A stretch of DNA of 64,000 nucleotides from Symsagittifera roscoffensis. Taxonomy: Eukaryota > Xenacoelomorpha > Acoela > Convolutidae. The stretch is taken from NCBI RefSeq assembly GCF_963678635.1, contig NC_087067.1, positions 55,550,456-55,614,455 of the forward strand, written 5' to 3'. A program made the position numbers and the translations under genes. The notes under the pieces are model-generated. The model had not been told where the DNA came from, ran no database searches, and saw nothing but the letters and a program-made list of their open reading frames with translations. Below, one piece after another: positions 20,296-31,137 of the stretch; the first letter of the stretch is position 1, and every line of letters starts with the position of its first letter.

Positions 20296-21584
20296 TCAGA
20301 ACCCTTTAACACAAACGTCAATCATTTCAAGTTGCAGTCTAAATGCGTGGAACATTCCAGCGTGGTGTTTCAAATTCTCCTGCCTGGCGAACTTTTTGAG
20401 GCAGAATTTGCACTGGAAGGGCTTCCTCTCCGCCCGCAGATGCACCTGATCCATGTGGAGACGCAGTCCATTCTTGGAAGTGTACTGCCGACCACAGTGA
20501 GAGCAGTGCAACAGTCTGGTGGGGATCCTGTAGCCTCCTCCTCCTCCTCCTCCCCCCACCTGTGCTTCCCGTCTGTGCGAGTGGCGCGCCAGATGTGCTT
20601 TGAGAGATGCATTAGAAGAGAGATACTTGTGGCAGATGGGACACTTGTAGCTCCCAATGCAGCAATCGATCGCCCTGTACTTACTCGTGAAGCCTAAACA
20701 CACAGATACCCATGCACAAACACAGTCATTGGCAGAACCAACTCTTAACAACCAACTCTAAACATACTTTTAACTTGTGGCTTATGATAATGTTACAATT
20801 ATCTTGGTTTTATAACTGATATTTTATCTTGTTGTTAGGAATAAATTCCTGTTTTTCCCAGTCTTTTTCTCGGTTCGCCCAAAGCGTTTGTTTTCTGCAA
20901 GGTGAATAACAATTCTGTTCGATAGCTAATGGATATATATATTTAATAGCTCTGTAAAATGGTAGTGATATTTTTCAACCAATCAGGGCTTTTAATTATA
21001 AGAGACTTGTTTAAAGGAATTTGAATAAAAAGAACCCCAAATGATTGAGTACATAGACAGAGTGAGAGGAGAGTGTGTGTTGGTAAAGTAGTGTACAATC
21101 GACCTGACCTGAACTGACCTTTGTTGCATATGGAGCAGGTGTATGGCTTGAGGCCGTAGTGGGAGAACATGTGGGTGAGGAGAGCATCGTTGGTCTTCTT
21201 CGCCAGTCCACAGAGTGGGAGAGGACACACGAAGCAACGCGCATGCCTCTTCAGGTGCTGGGTGAACATGGGCGCCCTCGCAATCAGACACCTGCACGCA
21301 TGACAGTAGTACAGCTTACTCTTGTCCCCCATCGGCTCCGCCTTAACCACACTGGTCGAGTGACTCCTTTCTCCACACTGCATACACAGTCGCTTGTTCA
21401 CTCCACAGCCCCACGAAGACATGTGCACCACCGGCAGCTGCTGCTGTCTTTCCTGTCCGCCTCCTCCTCCGGCCCCCACCTGCGCAATCTGGCCATGTCT
21501 ATTGACGCACTGCAGCCTGTTTAACAGTCTCACCCGCTCCCGCACAGGGTACAAGCGAGCACTCTGGTCAATCGAGGTGGCCAT
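20296..21584 (-). CDS. C2H2 zinc-finger protein, two exons
   Basis: Exon 1 runs from ATG 21584 (MATSIDQSARLYPV) to 21119 with donor AAAG|GTCAGT. Exon 2 runs from acceptor TTTAG|GC at 20693 to TGA ending at 20296, giving 287 residues and a 425 bp intron. Fingers in order: YYCHACRCLIARAPMFTQHLKRH, a CX4C-type finger (CPLPLCGLAKKTND..HMFSH), an incomplete finger at the splice (CSICNKGFTSKYRA, no His pair), then YKCPICHKYLSSN.., HCSHCGRQYTSKN.. and FQCKFCLKKFARQEN... These chelate zinc and normally bind DNA in the nucleus. A Gly-rich stretch precedes the fingers. Target genes unknown; no orthologue recognised. An upstream Met at 21668 is possible. Confidence 0.8.
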
Positions 21585-21818
21585 CACAAAACAAAAGCAT
21601 CTTAAAGAACACAACAGAAGGTCAACACAACAGGCCGAACTGGTCTTCGCACGCACCAACTGCCACACACAAGCTTTGTTTCAATAACGTTCTTTGTCCT
21701 GGCCATCGCAAGAAATTTAGACTTGCATTCCTGCAATAAAACAGACCATCTCAGTGTACATAAAATTCACGATCCCAAACAATCAGCCTATAGAAAGCTG
21801 TTCTCGTCAGCTCTGCTT

Positions 21819-22158
21819 TGAGATTTCCCTCAGTTGGAGTAGTGAAAACAGGTTTGTAAAAATCGAATACTGAATTAAATATGATATATAAATAGATAGA
21901 ATAGAATAATGTTTATAGAAATAACGATTCCAGATTGAATAGATTGTTTTGATTAACACGAATGTTTTTATCGACTAGATTTCACACATAAGGCTTTCGC
22001 AACTGGCCGCTTCAGATTCTCAAGTGACAAACGATTTGGCTGGTGAGATTTGTCCTTGAGTCAATTACTGCACTATAAGTAGATAATTAAGACATAGTTA
22101 TATAAGACATACACAAGTAAATAGAATAGAATGAGGTACCGAAGGTCGCCTCATGACA
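21819..22158 (-). repeat. 3' LTR of element B (340 bp)
   Basis: Starts TGAGATTTCCCTCAG and ends GCCTCATGACA on the plus strand; matches 28573-28913. Contains AT-rich stretches (ATATATAAATAG) that could hold promoter or polyadenylation signals on either strand. Confidence 0.97.
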
Positions 22159-22171
22159 CTTCCCCCTCTAG
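22159..22171 (-). promoter_or_regulatory. Polypurine tract of element B
   Basis: Plus-strand CTTCCCCCTCTAG reads CTAGAGGGGGAAG on the coding strand, directly before the 3' LTR. This is the expected primer for second-strand DNA synthesis. Confidence 0.9.
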
Positions 22172-22304
22172 AAGAAAATTTATCATAGTATAAATTTTGG
22201 AATGTATAAGGCAGAATAATGAGGAAGACATTAAGCACTTGTTAATAGGTTGGCTATAACCCAAACATGAACCAAATAGAGCGTAGTTCATGTGAGTTTT
22301 AAGT

Positions 22305-23978
22305 TTAAGAATTCTTATCATGCTCGTCGATTCTGATTTTCTTAAACGGAGTAGTTTGCTCTTTGGTTCTTGGAAAAGGCAACTGCGATCCTTTTCGGAC
22401 AATCGGGGTGAAAGGTGTAGTAATCGTCTGTTCTGGGATTGGTTGTTGTGACGAAGACTCAGCAGGGTCGGACTCAGTAATGCTCTTGACCGAATGGCGA
22501 AGAGGATCGCCGTAAAACCTCGTCGGTTTCTTGGACCGACCAGAACATCTGGTGGAATCGCTCGTAGATGGGGTAGCTGGATCACCATCCTCCATATAAC
22601 CAGTAGCCACCGGGCCCTGAGCTGCAGCCTGAGGAACGGTGCTTGAAGTCTGTGGCTGAAGTGTGATGGGCGGATCCTGAGACGTTGCTTGAACTCCTGT
22701 GGAAGATGTCGAGGCGGGGTTTGTCAGAGGTTGTGTAACCGGAGCTTTCGATGTAGCATCAGCGGGAGCCAATCCTTGAGGCGCTGTAACGGGTGCCTCC
22801 ACCAACTCAAGCTGGGGTCCGGTGATTAAGGAGTCCTCACTTGATGACTCTGCCGTTAGGTCAATCACCTTGCACTTCGAAGGTTCACTTACTTGCCTCT
22901 GAGCTGGAGAAGTATATGGCTGAGATTGAGGCCGAGGAGCAATTCGTCTCTGTGGTCGTTCTCCCACCGTGCCAGGCGTAGCTGAAAACTTAGGGTGGTT
23001 AAAATCATGTCTTAGGCTTAAGTGATTTTTCCGATAGATTTTCCCTTTGTCAGTAATGTAAGTATGGTCTGTAACACGAGTAATCTTGATTTTTGCTAGT
23101 TTGAACAGAGGCTTTCCCGATTTTCGATCAAGATCTTTCCGAAAGATTTTGACTCCTAGAGGATCTTGTAAAACTAGTTTTTCTAATTTACGTGTTTTTG
23201 AGAGTCTTTTGGGCTTCGAAGAGGACGACACGTTCATTCGCTGGGAATGCCAGAGTGCTGGTGCCGAAGTATCTCGAACATTGTCGTAAAAGCGCAGAGT
23301 TCCCTTGTGATCCCGATTTCGGCGAGTTTGCGAGGTCACTATTACGAGCCGCCAATTCGCGGAGAAGTTCTCGTCCCTGTTGTGGAGGCATATTCCGTTT
23401 CCACTGCTTCCAGGTGTTAGCCGCCTTTGCAAGGTTCTCCAAGGCCTTGTAAGTTTGACTGTCTGCTATACGCTCGCCCACACCAAAGAGTGGCTTGAAT
23501 CTACAAGGGATGTCCGGACTGTGTGACGCTCCTCTGGGGACAACTTTAGCCCTATCGCGGCTGTAGTCTTGGCTCGATCGCTGCTCCGGTGTTAGGTTTC
23601 TCTCCAGTCCTTGCGCTGAAGTAGGAGAATGAACAACATTATCACGCGCTATTGAAAACTCAGTGTTAGGCTTTCTCCCACAAAAGGAGATATTTTTAAC
23701 GTAGAATGCTTTGTTTTCCGAATATCGTCACTGATTTGTTGTAAAGTCGACTTCAAATTTTTAAAATTAGGATCTAATTTTTCTGTTCCCAACTTTCGTT
23801 TAATGGTCTGGATCGACTTTTCCACCAACCCACAACTTCGATGATCCCCCACCGCTGTGAGGATATGTTTTATACCTCTACTTTTGCAAAAAAATTTCAC
23901 GACATCAGAGTTAAACCCAGATCTGTGATCAGTCCTAATGCTTTCCGGTATGCCATGATTACGAATATACGATCGCAT
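22305..23978 (-). pseudogene. pol (integrase): Integrase core end and C-terminal extension of element B
   Basis: Piece 23978-23649 holds the second Asp (SIRTDHRSGFNSD) and the Glu (CGLVEKSIQTIKRKL) of the integrase triad; the first Asp (LDFAGPL) is read near 24.11 kb in an adjoining frame. Beyond a frame break near 23650 comes a piece ending 23188, then 23432-22305, about 375 residues: a basic segment (KSGKPLFKLAKIKITRV), a Ser/Pro/Thr-rich region and a conserved-looking RSKKPTRFYGDPLRHSVKSI near the end. This tail is usual for one Ty3/gypsy group in which the integrase ORF ends with a disordered, basic extension. Confidence 0.8.
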
Positions 23979-24414
23979 AAATTTGACTATTTTTTCGCAC
24001 TAGTTGCTTTAGTTAACATCGCCGAAGGATACTTAGAAAAACGGTCTATTGCGACCAGAATATCGATTTTTCCTTTCTTATCGTCTATCAACGGACCCGC
24101 AAAATCAAGTTGTATTTCTTGATTCGGAGCTGACAACGGTGGTAACGGCTTAGCGGAGTTATAAGTCGTCGAATTTCTGATATTCTTACCAAATAAGGTA
24201 CACTCCGGTCACTTCACAGACGTTAACGATCTGGCGATTGAGGAATGACCACCATATATACTCCGAGGCGTCCATCATGGCCGCCTGTCCAGGATGCGAC
24301 CGGTGAAGTCGAATCAATAGCACTCCGTAGCTGCTCGGGTATAGCCAGCTTGTTGTCTATCAGGACACAATTATTCACCACCGCCGCCTTCGGCCAGAAT
24401 TGGGCCATGTGCAC
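23979..24414 (-). pseudogene. pol (integrase): Integrase zinc-binding region and first catalytic Asp, element B
   Basis: Piece 24414-24223 reads AVVNNCVLIDNKLAIPEQLRS, then a frame change into a His-Pro-Gly/Trp-Trp segment and a Cys pair, the form of the integrase H2C2 domain. Further down the frame with EIQLDFAGPL gives the first catalytic Asp. At least two single-base breaks lie here. Confidence 0.65.
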
Positions 24415-24854
24415 CCCAGTTTGTTGAAAGATTGTACGTCCTTGTTAATGATCGCGGCCCTCATCGGTCCAAGGAATGGATCTTCGCCTGTCAACTCTCC
24501 CGGCAGGTCAACATCAAACATTCCTGGGAGACCGACTACTTTCTTTTTGTCTTGAGTGACAAGTGGTTTGCGATTATTGGTGGCGTTAACTCTCATTCTG
24601 AGTGTTTCCCCCGGTCTGGCCTGTTTTGTCTGCCGCTGTCTCCGGCACCTGTCGCGGAGCTGAGCTAGGGCCTTTCGCGTTGACTGTCCCCGAGCGACCA
24701 CAAAACGTTCTCGTGAATGTCTCAGTCGGGCCAGGTTCCGGGTTCGTATCTGGTCAATACGGCTTGGGCGATTCGTAGGGTGAACTTTTGAGTGTCCGGG
24801 TCTTTGTTGACTTGAGGTACGAAAATTAGGAGAACTTGTAGAAAACAAGTTCAA
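24375..24854 (-). pseudogene. Basic RNase H-integrase linker ORF of element B
   Basis: A 159-codon frame, very Arg-rich (RTRNLARLRHSRERF, RDRCRRQRQTKQ) that turns into a segment DPFLGPMRAAIINKDVQSF just before integrase. It is the linker of the Pol polyprotein or the start of a separate integrase ORF. No enzymatic domain visible. Confidence 0.5.
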
Positions 24855-24856
24855 AA

Positions 24857-24991
24857 TTAGGAAAAGAAGTTCAAAAGATTTGTTTTTTCGAGCGTGTTGT
24901 TCGCGAAGTCAAGTGTAGTGTTAGAAGTATTAGAGTTAATAAGAGTAGAGTTGAGAGTAGCGTTTTGAGAGAGATTATTTGAAGTATCCAT
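24857..24991 (-). CDS. Short Asn/Thr/Ser-rich ORF (44 aa) between RNase H and integrase, element B
   Basis: ATG 24991-24989 and TAA 24859-24857. The peptide is dense in Asn-X-Ser/Thr triplets (NLS, NAT, NST, NTS, NTT). It lies just downstream, in sense orientation, of a cluster of CCAAT motifs. It may be the start of a separately expressed downstream ORF or chance. Confidence 0.25.
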   Translation of the reverse strand: MDTSNNLSQNATLNSTLINSNTSNTTLDFANNTLEKTNLLNFFS

Positions 24992-25059
24992 AGTGTAACT
25001 TGATTCTAAGATGTAAGGTCGGAGACAATGAGTTTGATCAAAAACTTACGGTTTAGCGT

Positions 25060-25370
25060 ATCCTATTTGCATACTGAGCTGTGATTGGTCGAATCCACTG
25101 GAGCATGGAAAGTCGACCACAAGCGGCGATGATATACAATCACGATTTTGCATACTAGCCTGTGATTGGTTGAATGATTGAGAGCATTAACCGGCGCCCT
25201 CTAGCAGTGAGAAACTTTGACTATAAATTAGCATATCCTTTCGAGATTGGTTAATAAGTTGGTAATTAAACTCGACGCCCTCTAGTGACGACGCACGAAA
25301 ATGATTGCTAACATGCGATTGGTTGTATGAAGCAATCGTTGATTGGTCCCCCTCTTTAGTTGAGAGGTAG
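25060..25370 (-). promoter_or_regulatory. Cluster of CCAAT-type motifs inside element B pol
   Basis: On the coding strand ACCAATC occurs about five times (plus-strand GATTGGT near 25083, 25155, 25236, 25317 and 25339), within degenerate ~75 bp repeats such as TTTGCATACT..CTGTGATTGGT at 25070 and 25148. CCAAT boxes are binding sites for NF-Y. The block is non-coding and sits between RNase H and integrase, an odd place for a gap in pol. An internal promoter is inferred. Confidence 0.35.
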
Positions 25371-25437
25371 CTAATTTTGTTCCCGAGCTATCTGACTGGT
25401 CGAAATCGGTCATAATAAGAAACGTGCCCCACAGGCA

Positions 25438-26682
25438 CTATTTGAGGTCTGGACTGAGTACTGATCGAGTTTTAAGCATTATGAAAAGCTTGAATAGATT
25501 TAATGACGAATAATTCATCGAGCGACGACAATAAAGGTGCTTCGAAAGTCGGGTGTCATGACATATAGTCAACAATACCCAAAGATGGACAATACCTGGT
25601 ACATGTTCGATCTGATAGTCAAACGAGATGAGACGATCCGCCCAACGAGAGAGTCGTGTTTGATAAGATTTCTTGCCATACGTTTCGTTGAGGGCTGAAA
25701 TAATGTCCATATGATCTGTTAGGATAACAAAACGCTTACCAAGTAAGTAAGTACGAAAATTTTCACAGGCCCATACAATAGACAGAAGCTCTAAATCATT
25801 GGTACTATATTTGATTTTCGCGGAGTTAAGAAATCTGGAGGCAAACGCTATCGGTGCCCATACATTTGGTTCCACCTCCTGTTCCAAGCAAGACGACAGC
25901 CCGCTGTGACTCGCATCACATTTAACTCGAGAAGCTTTTGAAGCGTCATAGTGAAACAAATTAGGGATGTTTGCGATGAGGTTTAAAATTTTCTGGAAAG
26001 CACGATCTTGCTCTTTCCCCCACAAAAAGGATTTCTTATTCTCCGCTTTTAAAGAAGCCCTAAATGCGACCGTATATTTATGCAAATCCGGAATGAAACG
26101 TTGAAGATGATTGAGGGTCCCCATAAACGATCTTAATTGTTGAAGGGTTTTTGGTGGCAACAAGGATTTAATAGCCACGATTTTCGAGAACTTCGGGGCG
26201 TACACGTTTTCATCGATTTCGTACCCTAACCAGACCAGCTTGTTAACTGAAAACTCACATTTACTAAGTTTCAACGCCCATCCTTCTTCGTCCAATCGAT
26301 CCATGACTCTTGCGACCAGTGCATTATGCTCCTCAACTTGTTTTATAGTGACAACCAGTATATCATCGAGGTAACATATAAAACCTTCCAACCCTTGCAA
26401 AGTACAGTCCATCGCTTTCTGGAATTCTGTGGGCATATCCGTCAATCCGTAGAAACCAGTCTTGAATCTATATGTGCCTGTTGCTTCTCCACACAAAATG
26501 CTTAATTTATAATGACTACTGGTCAAGTCCGATAATGGTAATTGACTGAAAGCATATTTAAGATCAAGAGAAGTAAACCACAATTTTCCAGGTGTATCTC
26601 TAGTGATGATTTGAGCCGCCAAATCAATCAATTCATGCATATTAGGCATTTGGTAATTGTTTTGCCAGATTTGGGCATTCAT
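25438..26682 (-). pseudogene. pol (RT-RNase H): Reverse transcriptase-RNase H of element B
   Basis: 414 codons in one frame. RT: LWFTSLDLKYAFSQLPL (first Asp), GTYRFKTGFYGLTDMPTEFQ, and FICYLDDILVVT (YLDD box). Connection, then RNase H: VKCDASHSGLSSCLEQ (first Asp), NDLELLSIVWACENFRTYL (Glu) and VILTDHMDI (second Asp). The last ~50 codons are out of frame after a break near 25590, so the RNase H end is damaged. The N-terminal RT fingers continue, in another frame, in 27107-26736. Confidence 0.93.
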
Positions 26683-26735
26683 AGGTTTAGCATTGAGTGC
26701 AAGTTTTATGGACCCGTCCTTCTTCGCTGTTAATA

Positions 26736-28034
26736 CTATGGGCGCAATGAAATGGTCCGTAGTACACTTTCTAATTTTTCAATATGCTTGTCTTTGATTA
26801 GCTTTTTAATCTCAGCTGTGACTCTGTCTTGTAAGTGTATAGGAACTTTTCGGCCTTTAACTTGTCTAGGTACCAAAGGGTCTTTAAAGTTAGTGAATAC
26901 TTTATGATTTTTCGACCTCCCCAGCCTACTGAACCCATTAGGATACCTTTTGACAAAATGATCCCTCCAGAACTGTGAGGTCGGATCAACATCCTGTTTA
27001 TCTTCCGCCAAGCTAACTTCCGCCGGTCTGCGTCGCACCGTTTCAATTCCCAACTGTTCATGAAGATTCAACCCAAGTAGATTCTGAGTACGATTTTCGC
27101 AAACCAAGAAACACGCATTTTAAATTTTCCATCCCTTCGACGTAATAATGATTTCTAGTGATCCGAACAGTTTAATTGGTTTCTTGTTATAATCAACATA
27201 AGTAACGTTTAATGGGTATCTCCCGACGTCCTTAGATTTAACGTTGGGAATCCGCTTCATGAGTTTTTTCTCCGTTTTCTTGTTTAAGAAAGATACGGGA
27301 CTGCCAGTGTCCACCGTAGCATGGGAAAAAGAGTAACCAGAACGTAACTGAATGCTGAGGCTCCTTGGTTGTCCTCCCGCTGCCTTCCGAAGTTCTACAT
27401 TGTTAATCTGCACAACGTCTATTGCCATGACCCCATATTCCGGCTCGCTGTCACCGTTTACGTCAATTAGATTGCACTCTTGATCTAAAGATATCTCCTC
27501 AATTTGTACCATGTTAACGCGTCGTTTTGTAGTGTTACACACTTTAGCAAAATGACCCTTCTTTTTGCAAGCATTGCAAGTAACTTCTCTGGCCGGACAC
27601 GACCGGCGGTGTTCAAGGGAAAACGGGTTACCGCAAAAATAACATGGTTTATTTTGATTTTGTCGTTGGTTAGGACGGTTTACACCTCCTCCCCGGCTGC
27701 TGTTTCCTTGATTCTTGAATTGTTGTACTGACGAAGTTGGTTTCTGCTCGACTCGAATAGAGTTAGTAGTGGTGGAAGTAGCGTTGTTATGCGGGAGCAA
27801 TTTCTGAAATTGTTCTGATGTTTTAGCCCCTTTCTTATTCTCCAATGCCAGTTGTAGAGCATCATCAAGATTAGCCTTTGCTCTGATTAATTGCCTCTGA
27901 GCCTCCACATCGCGAATGCGGCCAATGAACAAGTCTTTCAACGTCGCCCTCTCCTGATCGAGCGGCCAATTACACAGCGCAGTTTGAGCGCTGAGTCGGG
28001 CATAGAATGATGAGAATGAGTCATAATTCTGCAT
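26736..28034 (-). pseudogene. gag-pol: Nucleocapsid, protease and RT start of element B
   Basis: Piece 28034-27120 begins in capsid (NYDSFSSFYARLSAQTALC), then a Gln/Asn-rich linker, a Cys/His cluster CYFCGNPFSLEHRRSC and a standard zinc knuckle CNACKKKGHFAKVC (CX2CX4HX4C). Near 27310 is the protease active site HATVDTGSPVSFL (DTG). An in-frame UAA at 27122-27120 separates this from 27107-26736, same frame, which holds the protease end (QNLLGLNL) and RT start (VKGRKVPIHLQDRVTAEI). Confidence 0.85.
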
Positions 28035-28573
28035 GAAAATTGTATTTTACAACTTAATCCTTTCGACTGTGTAGTCCCGCTCTGCCTTGAAAAAATCTTC
28101 GCAGCATTTGTGAAAATCAATGAAAGAGCTAGTATTAAGGTCCAGGTGAGGGTAAAAGTCCAAAAATCGTTTTTTCCCCTCATTTCCCAGTGCGAAGAAA
28201 AGTCGCAATTTCAAACGCGCCTCCGCGTCAGGGTAACACCAGTTATGTCCAATGCGAGGTCCTTTTCTCCTCCTCTCTTGATTGTACTCATCGATTCTTC
28301 TATTAGCTGCTGCAAATCGGAGGTTCCTATTGGTTACATCTGCTGCAATTTCATCAATCCCCGGTGCTTCGGGTAAGGTTCGTCCACTAACTCTGCTGGG
28401 GCAACTAGTACCTCCCGCGGTGAAATATTGTCTTTGAGACTAACGGCCAAGAAAAACTGTCCCACCCAAGTCTCCCAAAAAAAAGGTGGGTTAACCGATG
28501 TTTTCGCCCAAAAGGGTGGTATTCCGAGTAGTTCAGTCCTGTCTTCATTCACAGGAACTGCTGGCTGCGCCAT
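27938..28573 (-). pseudogene. gag: Gag start and capsid of element B
   Basis: ATG 28573-28571 begins MAQPAVPVNEDRTEL; the A is the last base of the 5' LTR and the TG the first two of the primer-binding site. The first frame ends at 28334; the capsid continues in the next frame (FFALGNEGKKRFLDFYPHLD) with a further stop near 28045. Capsid residues look like the Ty3 Gag family (W/F, Arg-rich helix). Broken as read. Confidence 0.75.
28558..28572 (-). promoter_or_regulatory. Primer-binding site of element B
   Basis: The coding strand reads TGGCGCAGCCAGCAG directly after the LTR end with no spacer; it would pair with the 3' CCA end of a host tRNA that I cannot name. Confidence 0.85.
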
Positions 28574-28913
28574 GAGATTTCTCTCAGTTGGAGTAGGGAA
28601 AACAGGTTTGTAAAAATCGAATACTGAATTAAATATGATATATAAATAGATAGAATAGAATAATGTGTATAGAAATAACGATTTCAGATTGAATAGATTG
28701 TTTTGATTAACACGAATGTTTTTATCGACTAGATTTCACACATAAAGCTTTCGCAACTGGCCGCTTCAGATTCTCAAGTGACAAACGATTTGGCTGGTGA
28801 GATTTGTCCTTGAGTCAGTTTACGGCACTATAGGTAGATAATTAAGTCATAGTTATATAAGACATACATAAGTAAATAGAATAGAATGAGGTACCGAAGG
28901 TCGCCTCATGACA
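28573..28913 (-). repeat. 5' LTR of element B (341 bp)
   Basis: Plus-strand TGAGATTTCTCTCAG to GCCTCATGACA, matching the 3' LTR. It contains the element promoter in family terms. Confidence 0.97.
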
Positions 28914-28918
28914 TGCTT

Positions 28919-29389
28919 AAAAAAATCCAATGACATTTTACTCGTGCTGGATAACTTTCATTGTCATAGAGCTTTCTGCAGCATTGCATTTGATACCATT
29001 GATCATGGGTAATTTGACTTGAAACATTTAAGCATCGGCCAAAAATCTGACCTAATCTTACCTCAGTAACAGAATAGAACGTGTCAAGATACATAGGGTA
29101 TATCGAATCCTCTTTGCTATCATCCTTTGGCTCTTCAGTCTATACTTCGACAACTAGAACAGGTTTTCGCACCGACCATTGAAAATGGGGAGGAACTTTG
29201 GATTCGGGTGTTTTAGTTTTTTTGCACTTGGTTTTCCACGCAAAATTAAGTACCACAAATAATCATCATAATGGGTCGAGCGATTTACAATATAACGCCC
29301 CTTTCAGCCTTCATTCGGAAGAACTTAAGGAAAAATTTTCCCAAGGACAAGAAAAACCGATTTGAAACTTTTGAGTTTTAGTCAAATTT
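28919..29389. other. Intergenic DNA right of element B
   Basis: A 62-codon minus frame ending at 28906 has no recognised content. Nothing else seen. Confidence 0.4.
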
Positions 29390-30060
29390 TAGGCGAATTA
29401 CAGTAAAATCAAAACTACTAGCGTGTAACGCTCCTCCGGTGCTTCCAATTTTTGACAACTCATGAAAAACCACATATATTGGAAAACAGATCTGAAGGCT
29501 TTTAGTGCGCTCTGACGGCACCCAATTACAGGGTTGGTACTTTCAAACTTTATAAATTTTTTTAAATTCCAATTTTCCGTCAAATTCCAAAAACGTCTGA
29601 AATCGAAAACTCCAAATATTCCAGCAGTCATATTTGGAGGCAAGATTAATCGCAACCCTGAGAGTACCTTAACAGCACTCAACTACAGGGAAGAGAAATT
29701 CAAATTTTGAAGAAAAAAAAATAATTCACTTTTTAAACAAAAATCACTAAAAACGTTATATCTCAAAAACTACAAAGATTTGAGTAGTCATAATCGGAGG
29801 CAAGGTTCGCAACACCTGAGAGTACTCTGACAGCACATAACTACAAGGTTGGGAATTTCAGGTTTGTTAAATTCGATTTGGAAATTGTTTTCTGAAAAAA
29901 ATTTTTTTTTAATCACAAAAATCGTCGTATCTCATACACATAAATGATTTGAGCATTCTTAATTGGAGGCCAAATTCGCAAACCTTGGGGAATCCTGACA
30001 GCGTCCCACTATTAGGCTGCCTATTTTAAACTCGGTGGAATTACCACTGAAATCAAACTG
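29390..30060. repeat. Degenerate ~160 bp tandem repeat, four units
   Basis: A shared unit ends in CAGCAC.CAACTACAGGG..GG.A.TTT near 29518, 29676, 29835 and 30004 (spacing 158-169 bp). Each has an upstream part TTTGAG.A.TC.TAAT.GGAGGCAA..TCGCAA.CCT. The units are strongly diverged. Satellite-like. Confidence 0.7.
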
Positions 30061-30855
30061 GAAAATCAAAAAAATCTTAACCATTGCAATATACGATATA
30101 GCTTAAACAAGCAAAAATTCTTTCGTTAAACATGCAAAAATAATACGTTGAGAAAGCTAAGCAAGGCGAGATAGTTAAGCCCGCATTTAAATATATAATA
30201 GATAGATTTAGCGCTACCTAGACAAAAATAAATAATTTTTTGTTCATTTTTTTTGTTTATTCATTTTTTGGACGAATGATGTCGATGACTTATTCACAAA
30301 ACTTTTCTCAAACGTTTATATAGTTTTCTCATCAAACCGCGTACAAACAACAACTTCAATTAAAAAAAAGAAAACCCTTTTTTGTAGTTATTTAAGATTA
30401 TGATCAACTATCCTTGTAAAAACTTGCTTGTACTATCAAACCTATGCAGATAACACCATGTTGAACAGCAGTTATGCTATAGATGAATTTGAAAAAATGT
30501 GGAAGTCTATCAAGCAAGTATAAAAACTAAACTTACCCAGATGTTTTCAAAAATCTCTTTAAAAATACCTTTTTAAGCAATCGTACTACTGTTCGTGAAT
30601 CTGTTCAGTCATCTATTTTCTCTAAACGAGATCATAAATAGAACTCTTGATGCTTGAGACGTTCGCGTAATCAGTTTGAAAATTTTGCAAAGCGTATGAC
30701 AAATATTGAAATATTGTCCGGAAAACATCATTATGCGTTGAGTTCATCGCTAATAAATGGAACTTTCTTGCAAAATTCGCAAAAAAAACTATAACGGATT
30801 ATATTTTCAGACTTCAAATTGAGCAAATTTAGCCTTCATTATGAAAAAAAAATAA
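30061..30855. other. AT-rich intergenic DNA
   Basis: No gene, repeat or RNA recognised. Confidence 0.4.
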
Positions 30856-31137
30856 TTGTTTATTCGACTAAAAGAACAGATTAACTGCACGTACCTTAAC
30901 TGCACGTACTCAAAACCAATTATGGAAAAGATTGGTCGGAAGTATCGATATGCCACCATAAAGCGGCTGAACAAGTGCTATAGACATGTGGCTGAAACAA
31001 ACGGAACCTCGTACGCGAAAATGAAAAAAGTAGATTTCGACGACACATATCAGTCGATTGCCTTCATCCAAAGCCAGAAATCATACAGCAGCTCGCACCA
31101 GATTTTCGAACGGCGCATAGAAAGTGGCATACGCTGA
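30856..31137 (+). CDS. Uncharacterised ORF, 93 aa, possibly a gene fragment
   Basis: A plus-strand ORF, basic and Tyr/Ser/Lys-rich, in a stretch with higher GC than its flanks from ~30,900. It could be a remnant exon or transposase piece; I recognise no family. A direct repeat (TTAACTGCACGTAC twice) lies at its 5' end, and the credible part begins at Met within IMEKIGRKYRYATIK. Confidence 0.2.
   Translation: MFIRLKEQINCTYLNCTYSKPIMEKIGRKYRYATIKRLNKCYRHVAETNGTSYAKMKKVDFDDTYQSIAFIQSQKSYSSSHQIFERRIESGIR

Larger units (their letters stand above)
21819..28913 (-). mobile_element. Element B: complete Ty3/gypsy LTR retrotransposon, 7.1 kb
   Basis: Near-identical LTRs bound a minus-strand Gag-protease-RT-RNase H-integrase order. 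The ends are TG...CA, and the flanks are a perfect 5 bp target duplication TGCTT (21814-21818 and 28914-28918). A primer-binding site abuts the 5' LTR and a polypurine tract abuts the 3' LTR. The two LTRs differ by roughly a dozen bases plus one small indel, so insertion was fairly recent. Frames are broken in gag, protease, RT-RNase H and after integrase, so it is non-autonomous as read. Confidence 0.97.
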
